Positions 12,901-18,389 of a stretch of DNA of 18,597 nt are shown piece by piece. Source of the stretch: JBAYNS01 sp041678625 (GTDB taxonomy: Bacteria; Patescibacteriota; Gracilibacteria; Peribacterales; Peribacteraceae); the NCBI GenBank assembly GCA_041678625.1, contig JBAYNS010000013.1, positions 1 to 18,597 on the forward strand. The letters are read 5' to 3'. Below the pieces are notes generated by a model, which had not been told where the DNA came from, did no database searches, and saw nothing but the letters and a program-made list of their open reading frames with translations. Every line of letters starts with the position of its first letter. Positions within the stretch are counted from its first letter, which is position 1. The position numbers and the translations under genes are program-made.

Positions 12901-13848
12901 ATGAACCTCCTCATCACTGGTGCAGCTGGCTTCATTGGTTCGCATTTTGCTCTGCGGCACAGAGAGCAACATCCGGAAGATCATGTGGTTGTTCTGGATA
13001 AACTGACGTATGCGGCAGACAAAACGTTTCTCGATCCTGTTCTAGAGAAGATTACCTTCGTAGAAGGGGATATTGCTGACTCGTTGCTCGTTGCTCGTTT
13101 GGTAGAAGAACACGAGATTGAGGCAATTATCGATTTTGCAGCAGAAACACACGTGGATAATAGCATCGATGATGTTGCTCCTTTTCTTCACACCAATGTT
13201 TTGGGAGTGCAGAGTCTGATAGAAGTCTGCAAAGTGCATCCGCAGGTTCTCCTTCTGCATGTTTCGACTGACGAGGTTTACGGCGGTCTGAGTGATGATG
13301 CGTCGCCATGCAGTCCAGAGTCACCTCTTCAGCCGGGAAATCCGTATTCCGCCTCTAAAGCTGCGGGTGACCTCCTCATCCTTGCAGCGGTGCACACCTA
13401 TGGAATCCGTGCGCGCATTACGCGGTGCACCAATAATTACGGTCCGCATCAGGCTGATGAAAAATTCATACCGACCGTTGTGCGTCATGCGCTCAAAAAT
13501 CAGCCGATTCCAGTGTATGGAAAAGGCAAGCAGAAGCGTGACTGGCTCTATGTTACCGATCACACCGATGCAACGGAAGCGGTGCTCCAGAAAGGGAAAG
13601 ACGGAGCAATCTACCTCATCAGTGCAGATCAGGAACGCGAAAATATCGACACTGCAAAAGCGGTGCTCCAGGCACTCGGGAAATCGCATGATCTCATTTC
13701 CTTTGTAGAAGATCGTCTGGGTCATGACTGGCGTTATGCTTTAGATTCCTCAAGTACAAAAGCGCTTGGCTGGGCACCAAAAGTTTCTTTTGATGAAGGG
13801 CTCAAAAAGACGGTGGAGTGGTATCGAGAGAAATATACAAATATGTAG
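12901..13848 (+). CDS. rmlB: dTDP-glucose 4,6-dehydratase
   Basis: This 315-residue extended short-chain dehydrogenase converts dTDP-glucose to dTDP-4-keto-6-deoxyglucose using bound NAD. The Rossmann motif TGAAGFIGS (6-14) is followed by DKLTYAAD, FVEGDIAD and FAAETHVDNSI. The catalytic triad is visible as T123-D124-E125 in STDEVYGG with Y149 and K153 in NPYSASKAAGD. RCTNNYGPHQADEKFIP and YGKGKQKRDWLYVTDH are the substrate-binding signatures that separate RmlB from other SDR epimerases. It is divergent from rmlA, and together they supply the dTDP-keto-sugar precursor. rmlC and rmlD are not in the window. The DNA near 13080-13100 contains tandem CTCGTTG units without disturbing protein length. 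Confidence 0.96.
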   Translation: MNLLITGAAGFIGSHFALRHREQHPEDHVVVLDKLTYAADKTFLDPVLEKITFVEGDIADSLLVARLVEEHEIEAIIDFAAETHVDNSIDDVAPFLHTNVLGVQSLIEVCKVHPQVLLLHVSTDEVYGGLSDDASPCSPESPLQPGNPYSASKAAGDLLILAAVHTYGIRARITRCTNNYGPHQADEKFIPTVVRHALKNQPIPVYGKGKQKRDWLYVTDHTDATEAVLQKGKDGAIYLISADQERENIDTAKAVLQALGKSHDLISFVEDRLGHDWRYALDSSSTKALGWAPKVSFDEGLKKTVEWYREKYTNM

Positions 13849-13853
13849 ACATA

Positions 13854-13883
13854 TTGCTTTCTTTTGAAGATGACATTTATAAA
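13854..13883 (+). promoter_or_regulatory. Probable promoter giving a near-leaderless ykgJ-like mRNA
   Basis: TTGCTT (13854-13859) is followed after 18 bases by TATAAA (13878-13883). The expected start of transcription is only a few bases before the ATG at 13895, and no Shine-Dalgarno sequence is present. Confidence 0.5.
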
Positions 13884-13894
13884 CTGCGCTTCCT

Positions 13895-14197
13895 ATGAAT
13901 TCACCTTCTGTGTTATCCGTTGATTCGTGTGAAAATTGTGGTGCGTGTTGTATTGCAGCTTCTCGATTGCCTATTAAGCCACATGAAGTTGAAGCATTGC
14001 CACAGGATTTAAGAGATGAAGTGAAAGCACTTTTGTCACAACCAGGATTAAATGATGATCCATCAACGGATTGTATGTGGTTTGATATTCAAGAGAAGAA
14101 GTGCCAGCACTATGAATATCGACCTGAGGCGTGTAGGAATTTTAAAAAAGGTGGAGATACGTGTAAAAAAATTCGTGAATATATAGGTGTTATCTGA
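13895..14197 (+). CDS. YkgJ-family zinc/iron-chelating Cys-cluster protein
   Basis: This 100-residue protein has the family pattern SCENCGACCIAASRLPI at residues 11-27, a C-x2-C-x2-CC cluster. It is followed by DCMWFD and KKCQHYEYRPEACRNFKKGGDTC. The second half supplies further cysteines (C60, C70, C80, C90) in the usual C-xYExRPxxCRxF arrangement. Proteins of this group (Pfam CxxCxxCC domain) are predicted to bind zinc or iron; their biological function is not established. It is a single-gene unit with its own probable promoter. It is followed by a structured repeat and then the AT-rich island, and its own sequence is also rather AT-rich. Confidence 0.88.
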   Translation: MNSPSVLSVDSCENCGACCIAASRLPIKPHEVEALPQDLRDEVKALLSQPGLNDDPSTDCMWFDIQEKKCQHYEYRPEACRNFKKGGDTCKKIREYIGVI

Positions 14198-14261
14198 TTG
14201 CATCGAAACAAAAAATCTACAATCTAAAAAATGGTATTCGCTTATTTTGCACAACGTTTCA

Positions 14262-14381
14262 GGTTACCCGAAGTGCGAGGCGGTACAATTTGGCGCGATA
14301 GCGCCCTACCGCCGAAGCATTTGGGAGAGCCGTGGCGACTTTCATCCAATTCAAAACGGAGCCACGGCGAACCGGGTAATC
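14262..14381. repeat. Branched hairpin region bordering the left end of the island
   Basis: Outer arms GGTTACCCG (14262-14270) and CGGGTAATC (14373-14381) pair at 8 of 9 positions. They enclose two hairpins: one with GGCGGTA/TACCGCC (14279-14285, 14307-14313) and a nested GGCGC-GATA-GCGCC, and one with GCCGTGGC/GCCACGGC (14329-14336, 14361-14368). The last hairpin resembles the one at 2692-2732. The block ends three bases before the left inverted repeat of the island. Confidence 0.7.
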
Positions 14382-14384
14382 TGT

Positions 14385-14443
14385 GTTATGTAACGTCAAT
14401 TTTTTACTGTATTCCAAGGCACCTGTAGCTTACGTTCTTTTCG
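14385..14443 (+). repeat. Left inverted repeat of the cassette
   Basis: This 59-base repeat is matched by the reverse complement of 17347-17408. Identical blocks in order are GTTATGTAAC, AATTTTTTAC, GGCACC and GCTTACGTTCTTTTCG, with roughly 48 of 59 positions shared. The outermost GTTATGTAAC is itself nearly palindromic. Confidence 0.85.
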
Positions 14444-14449
14444 GGGCGG

Positions 14450-14476
14450 AAAAACAACAAACAGGGTTCGTTTGGG
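14450..14476 (+). repeat. Left copy of the internal direct repeat
   Basis: AAAAACAACAAACAG plus 12 further bases match 17315-17341 at about 23 of 27 positions in the same orientation. It starts 6 bases inside the left inverted repeat. Confidence 0.65.
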
Positions 14477-14502
14477 CGTAGGGCAGAGGGGAACTAAAGG
14501 GG
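14474..14502 (+). other. G-quadruplex-type motif downstream of the ATPase gene
   Basis: Four G-runs (GGG, GGG, GGGG, GGGG) are separated by loops of 4, 4 and 7 bases on the plus strand, fitting the G3+N1-7 rule. It lies just past the stop codon of the GHKL-HEPN gene, so the transcript carries the C-rich complement. A run of nine G (17338-17346) sits at the other end of the cassette. Confidence 0.5.
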
Positions 14503-14521
14503 TGAATGCCCGAGGCTTATT

Positions 14522-16147
14522 TTAAACGTTTGCAGCATTATCAAGTCTTTTATATAAATGTGAAAGTAGCCCAAGAGCATCAAGACAATCGTTTGCAGTA
14601 TAGATTTCAGATTTTTCAAGATCTTCGTGCTCTTGATGAGCGAGAGGATTGCGAAACGCAGCCAACATTGCTTGTGATAAAAGCATATTTCCTCTAGAAA
14701 TTGTTTTCTTGGTTTCATCAGTAATCTTTGCACCTGTAGAAGCATTTATATATGAGTTATATTTTTTGACAACATCTAGTGCAGGTTGCGCTGTTTTAAA
14801 TGCTGCAATAACAACTTGATCGTCATCTTCATCTTGTTTTGAGATCTTATCTCGAATCTTTGTGATATATCTTTTTACGCCGTTAAAGACTGCGTCAAAG
14901 TATTCTTCCCTTTTATAATATTCGAGAGTTAGAGTTTCGAGTTCTGGGCACAAATTTTTGTTATGGAATTCTGGGTATTCATCATTGATTTTATCAGCAA
15001 CTTGAATAGCAGATTCTGTATCAATGTTTGCCTCAGCTAATGATTCAATTGAATCATTAAAGTTTTTTTTGCCTTCATCAGTCTTTATTGTTTTACTTTT
15101 TTTATCTATTTTTGGATTAGACTTAATTGCCTTTTCTTTTTCTGTTTTCCACTGTGCTCTCCAGCTTTTCTCCAGTTGAACAATTGTACTGCTGAGCCAA
15201 TTTTGAAATTCATTTAGCTCAGGATGTCCCCAGCTTAAAGTTTTCCTGTCAGTAGAAATTACGTCTTCAGGTAGATCGTCAATAAAATCGACTTCCAGAT
15301 ATCCAGTTAAGTATTCGTGGAAATAACTAGAGCTATCTATTGGAAAAAGCTCAGGAAGATTCACTAATTTTTTTCTAGAAAGCAATGCTATACCTCTTAG
15401 TTTTTTTGTTAATGGTTTTTTTGTTGTAAAAATTTCGCCAGTAATTACCCCTTTATAAGGATATTTATCGTCTGGAAATTTCCATGTAAATTGAATGTCT
15501 AATTGCTGATACCTGGTTTCATTTGTTATTTCTTCATAATTACCACTATTGTGTTTTACAAATACTTTAAAGTCATCATCGAATAAAAAATAATTAGCAA
15601 TGCCATTCTTCAGTGCCTGAAAATCAAAGCCACTATCACGTTTTATCTGAAGTAGTCTTACAATAGTTCCATTTACATCGTTCGACTTTGATATTTTGTA
15701 GTCAGGAAAATATTTTTGAGCACCACGTATTTTATTACGATTCATCTCAAAAAATACCTTATTACCATTCTGGATAGTTGTAATCTCTGCATGATCGGTA
15801 ATACCAAAAAATGATAATTTTCCGATTCCCTTCTTGCCCATTACTGGTCGATTGAATATGGGATCTTTGGTTTCTTTTTCCTCCCTCTTTTTCCTCCCTA
15901 CAACTAAATAATGATCATTAATTTGTTCAAAGCTCATGCCCTGGCCATTATCTTTCACTGATATGGTTTTGTTTTGTGGGTCTGTGTCATCAAATTCAAT
16001 ACGAATCTCACTTGCGCCTGCATCATAGCCGTTTGCGATCAGTTCAGAAATAATTGGAGGTAAAGTCGAATACAACTTTGCCCCCAAATCATCAATTGTA
16101 TTTGGATCAAATTTTAACTCTAGTGTAGGGTTAGTATCATTTACCAT
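14522..16147 (-). CDS. GHKL (HSP90/MutL/MORC-like) ATPase fused to a HEPN/Ymh-like C-terminal domain
   Basis: This protein has 541 residues. The N-terminal GHKL ATP-binding site is complete: N-box ELIANGYDAGA (E35, N39), G1 box DNGQGM (66-71) and the glycine-rich lid GKKGIGKLSFFG (104-115). A second-domain segment DVISTDRKTLSW (about 296-306) resembles the one after the ATPase in MORC/HSP90-like proteins. A charged linker spans about 330-365. The C-terminal 130 or so residues resemble the TIGR02391/Ymh group, with RNPLAH (R499-H504) matching the R-x4-H motif of HEPN RNases. The start overlaps the 3' end of the methyltransferase gene by 11 bases, so both are probably translated together. GHKL ATPases beside DNA methylases are known from restriction-modification-like loci. 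RNase activity and a defence role are inference. Codon use is AT-rich. Confidence 0.85.
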   Translation of the reverse strand: MVNDTNPTLELKFDPNTIDDLGAKLYSTLPPIISELIANGYDAGASEIRIEFDDTDPQNKTISVKDNGQGMSFEQINDHYLVVGRKKREEKETKDPIFNRPVMGKKGIGKLSFFGITDHAEITTIQNGNKVFFEMNRNKIRGAQKYFPDYKISKSNDVNGTIVRLLQIKRDSGFDFQALKNGIANYFLFDDDFKVFVKHNSGNYEEITNETRYQQLDIQFTWKFPDDKYPYKGVITGEIFTTKKPLTKKLRGIALLSRKKLVNLPELFPIDSSSYFHEYLTGYLEVDFIDDLPEDVISTDRKTLSWGHPELNEFQNWLSSTIVQLEKSWRAQWKTEKEKAIKSNPKIDKKSKTIKTDEGKKNFNDSIESLAEANIDTESAIQVADKINDEYPEFHNKNLCPELETLTLEYYKREEYFDAVFNGVKRYITKIRDKISKQDEDDDQVVIAAFKTAQPALDVVKKYNSYINASTGAKITDETKKTISRGNMLLSQAMLAAFRNPLAHQEHEDLEKSEIYTANDCLDALGLLSHLYKRLDNAANV

Positions 16148-17204
16148 AATGATTATTGATAATAGATAAACCTATTTGCTTTGCATATAGTGGCGGAACA
16201 GCATTTCCGATCATTCTAGCAATTGACTCAAAACTACTACCAATAAATCTATATGTCTTCGGGAAAGTTTGAAGAGTAGCTCCTTCCCTGAGAGAGAGTG
16301 CCCTATTTTCATCAGGATGAGCAAATCTACCATTTGAAATACTAAAAAACTTGGTAGTTATTGTTGGTGCTGGTTTATCCCATGACATTCGTCCATAAGT
16401 GTCATTAAACGACACGTTGCCATTTTCCTTTTTATAAGCGTTTATTTGTAAATTTGTGTTTGCCCAAGATAGTCGCGTACCTCCATTCTTTGGTGTTAAT
16501 TTCAGTCTCTCAATATTATTTTTACTCAATCCTGCAACTGTGTGCATAAAATCAGTAGTATCCTTGTGCCCAGCTTTCACTCTCGGAAATCCATTATTTT
16601 TACCAATAAAATCTGCAACGGTTGGGCATGAATAATCTGGTTTAGGAAAAATAATTTTATTCGTTACTCTATTTGCAGTAAGTGAAAACCTTTTTCTTGT
16701 CTCTGGTACACCAAAGTGATTTAAGTTAACTACTTCATAATGAACCTTATAGCCTTGTTTCTCTAATTTCTTAACAAATATATCCAATCCACTTTCTTTG
16801 TGTTTATTTAGTATTCCAGGCACATTTTCTACAACTACGTAGCCTGGATTGTAGTATTTAACAAATCTGTGGAATTCATGAAGTAAATTCTTTGATTGTT
16901 GTGACTTGCTTTTATTAGTGCGAATAATAGTCCAATACTGACATGGGCTGCATCCAGCCAAAACTAGGTCATCGTCATTCTTTTCAATGCCGAATGCATC
17001 TGTCAGTTCTTTCTCTTTTAATTTATTTACGTCAGCAAGAAAATATTTTGCTCCTTTAATATTGGATTCGTATGTCTCTTTACAATCTGGATCAATATCT
17101 ATTCCAGCAATTACATCAATCCCAGCTAGTTTTAATCCGTAGCTAAGTCCTCCACCAGAGCAGAAAAAGTCAATTGCCTTTAGCTTATTTTTAGAATGCT
17201 TCAT
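16137..17204 (-). CDS. DNA (cytosine-5-)-methyltransferase
   Basis: This 355-residue C5 methyltransferase uses S-adenosylmethionine to methylate cytosine in DNA. Motif I is FFCSGGGLSYGL (13-24), followed by DIDPDCKETYESN. The catalytic motif IV is AGCSPCQYWT with C88, where YWT replaces the common PFS. Motif VI is VVVENVPG (E126), motif VIII ETRKRFSL, and motifs IX-X run from REGATLQTFP to ARMIGNAVPP (about 306-337). The target-recognition region between VIII and IX is about 110 residues, and no specificity can be predicted. No restriction endonuclease gene is present; the overlapping downstream GHKL-HEPN gene is the only candidate partner. A possible promoter lies 17 bases upstream. The AT-rich codon use suggests recent acquisition. 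Confidence 0.95.
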   Translation of the reverse strand: MKHSKNKLKAIDFFCSGGGLSYGLKLAGIDVIAGIDIDPDCKETYESNIKGAKYFLADVNKLKEKELTDAFGIEKNDDDLVLAGCSPCQYWTIIRTNKSKSQQSKNLLHEFHRFVKYYNPGYVVVENVPGILNKHKESGLDIFVKKLEKQGYKVHYEVVNLNHFGVPETRKRFSLTANRVTNKIIFPKPDYSCPTVADFIGKNNGFPRVKAGHKDTTDFMHTVAGLSKNNIERLKLTPKNGGTRLSWANTNLQINAYKKENGNVSFNDTYGRMSWDKPAPTITTKFFSISNGRFAHPDENRALSLREGATLQTFPKTYRFIGSSFESIARMIGNAVPPLYAKQIGLSIINNHYGK

Positions 17205-17220
17205 AAATATATCTGCCAGA

Positions 17221-17249
17221 ATATTAGTCTCTATATGTTAATTTTACAA
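17221..17249 (-). promoter_or_regulatory. Possible promoter of the methyltransferase operon
   Basis: On the minus strand, TTGTAA (17249-17244) and TAATAT (17226-17221) are 17 bases apart, each four of six matches to consensus. Transcription would begin about 10 bases before the ATG. The region is very AT-rich, so chance matches are likely. Confidence 0.35.
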
Positions 17250-17314
17250 TTTACAACAAATTACGTTTTCAACAAAAACCAACGCTATTCCCCTAATAAA
17301 AAGAACTTCCTTTT

Positions 17315-17341
17315 AAAAATAACAAACAGCGCTCGTTGGGG
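17315..17341 (+). repeat. Right copy of the internal direct repeat
   Basis: AAAAATAACAAACAG followed by CGCTCGTTGGGG is the same-orientation counterpart of 14450-14476. It lies 5 bases inside the right inverted repeat, mirroring the spacing on the left, and runs into a nine-G tract. Confidence 0.65.
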
Positions 17342-17346
17342 GGGGG

Positions 17347-17408
17347 CGAAAAGAACGTAAGCGGAATCGGTGCCGCAGGAAGAAGGTAAAAAATTTATGT
17401 TACATAAC
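17347..17408 (-). repeat. Right inverted repeat of the cassette
   Basis: This 62-base reverse-complement partner of 14385-14443 ends in GTTACATAAC at 17399-17408. The inner 16-base block is identical to the left copy. The length difference of three bases comes from small indels around the GGCACC block. Confidence 0.85.
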
Positions 17409-17447
17409 TCGTTCTTATGCGCAATGTTTTCGCAATAAGAACGAGTT
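17406..17447. other. Long hairpin at the cassette/recombinase junction, candidate recombination site
   Basis: Arms AACTCGTTCTTA-TGCG (17406-17421) and CGCA-A-TAAGAACGAGTT (17431-17447) form 16 base pairs with one bulged A and a 9-base loop. It begins within the last bases of the right inverted repeat and ends 64 bases before the recombinase ATG. No T-run follows, so it is not a standard terminator. Paired arms around a short centre next to a tyrosine recombinase gene are what a crossover site would look like. Confidence 0.6.
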
Positions 17448-17473
17448 TGCATATCTTATACGCAGTATTTTGG

Positions 17474-17502
17474 TTGCCAAACTAACGAAGTATGCATAGG
17501 AT
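17474..17502 (+). promoter_or_regulatory. Probable promoter giving a near-leaderless recombinase mRNA
   Basis: TTGCCA (five of six to -35) and TAGGAT (four of six to -10) are 17 bases apart. The -10 ends 9 bases before the ATG at 17512, so the transcript would have almost no leader. No Shine-Dalgarno sequence is present. Confidence 0.55.
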
Positions 17503-17511
17503 TTCCTTCCT

Positions 17512-18354
17512 ATGAATTTACAGGCACATCAGAAGGAAATAGACGCGCAGATTGCTCTATTGGAGCGCGAAATGCGTCTCAGAGGATTCAGTCCGCGCAC
17601 TAGAAAAAGTTATATCGGCATTGTTCGGGAGTATTTAATGTCACACGGTAATGATATACATATTGCCGATGCAGAACATGTAAAAGCGTATTTGCTGCAC
17701 AAAGAAGAACAGGGATGTGCGCCGGCGACCAGGAATCTGATTCTTAATGCGATCAAGTATTACTATCGCGATGTCGTACGGTCGCGTGCACCGCTAGCGA
17801 TTCGTGGTGCCAAAGAGCCCAGGAGTCTACCGGTCATTTTCTCTCGTGAAGAAATTCAATCAATACTCGATGGTACAAAAAATCAAAAGCATCGTCTTCT
17901 GCTGGCACTGGCCTACGGGGCCGGATTGCGCGTTAGTGAAGTACTCGATTTGTGCGTGCACGATCTGGATGTTGAGCAGTGTACGATGCATATCAAGAAT
18001 GCGAAGGGGAAGAAGGACCGGATCTCGGTCATTCCCGGAAAGATAGCAGCGGAGATCCATATGTATGTTGCAGATAAAAAAGGCACAGATCTGGTTTTTC
18101 CAAGTGAGCGCGGAGGCAAACTGAGTGCCAGGACTGCGCAGCAAATTCTTCAGGATGCCATGCAACGGTCAGGAATAGAGAAGAAAGCAACATTTCATTC
18201 TTTGCGTCACAGTTTTGCTACGCATCTTCTGGAGAACGGTGTAGATGTACGCTACGTACAGGAGCTTCTAGGACATCAGAATATTCAAACGACCCAGCGC
18301 TACACGCAGGTTACCAATCCTATGTTAAAGAATATTCGGAGCCCGCTCGTTTAG
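17512..18354 (+). CDS. Xer-like tyrosine recombinase / site-specific integrase
   Basis: This 280-residue enzyme has the two-domain form of XerC/XerD. The N-terminal SAM-like DNA-binding domain (about 10-90) contains MRLRGFSPRTRKSYIGIVREYL. The C-terminal catalytic domain carries R140 in GAGLRVSEVLDL, K165 in NAKGKKDR, H229 and R232 in HSLRHSFATHLLE, H255 in ELLGHQN, and the nucleophile Y264 in TTQRYTQV. It cuts and rejoins DNA at short paired sites. The ending NIRSPLV recalls the RSPL tail of integron-type relatives, but the extra IntI insertion before the HxLRH motif is missing. It lies immediately right of the inverted-repeat-bounded cassette and behind a long hairpin, so it may act on either. 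A housekeeping Xer role or a role at an unrelated site cannot be excluded. Confidence 0.93.
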   Translation: MNLQAHQKEIDAQIALLEREMRLRGFSPRTRKSYIGIVREYLMSHGNDIHIADAEHVKAYLLHKEEQGCAPATRNLILNAIKYYYRDVVRSRAPLAIRGAKEPRSLPVIFSREEIQSILDGTKNQKHRLLLALAYGAGLRVSEVLDLCVHDLDVEQCTMHIKNAKGKKDRISVIPGKIAAEIHMYVADKKGTDLVFPSERGGKLSARTAQQILQDAMQRSGIEKKATFHSLRHSFATHLLENGVDVRYVQELLGHQNIQTTQRYTQVTNPMLKNIRSPLV

Positions 18355-18389
18355 AGGGTATTCTAGGCGTAATTTCTTGATAAGATTTC

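Larger units (their letters stand above)
14385..17408. mobile_element. Methyltransferase / GHKL-HEPN cassette bounded by inverted repeats
   Basis: The two minus-strand genes at 14522-17204 are flanked by imperfect inverted repeats (14385-14443 and 17347-17408) and, inside these, by a short direct repeat (14450-14476 and 17315-17341). The interior is clearly AT-richer than the genes on either side. No transposase is encoded within; a tyrosine recombinase gene lies just outside the right end. No target-site duplication is evident. It may be a non-autonomous mobile cassette or an invertible segment. Confidence 0.6.

Noticed and set aside
13078..13102. Tandem CTCGTTG units in rmlB as an inserted repeat
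   Set aside because: The protein keeps normal RmlB length and spacing at this point, so an insertion cannot be shown.
14262..17408. Integron attC sites at the ends of the cassette (TAACAAACAGCGCTCGTT recalls attC starts, and the recombinase ends in RSPL)
   Set aside because: No matching GTTRRRY end at attC distance could be found, the left structure is a two-hairpin branch and not one stem with bulges, and the recombinase lacks the IntI-specific insertion.
17406..17447. Rho-independent terminator for the minus- or plus-strand genes
   Set aside because: The stem is strong but no T-run follows on either strand.
3..18354. UGA recoded as glycine (Gracilibacteria-type code)
   Set aside because: Several clear genes end at UGA exactly where the family ends, for example sufU, the GT-C gene and the methyltransferase.
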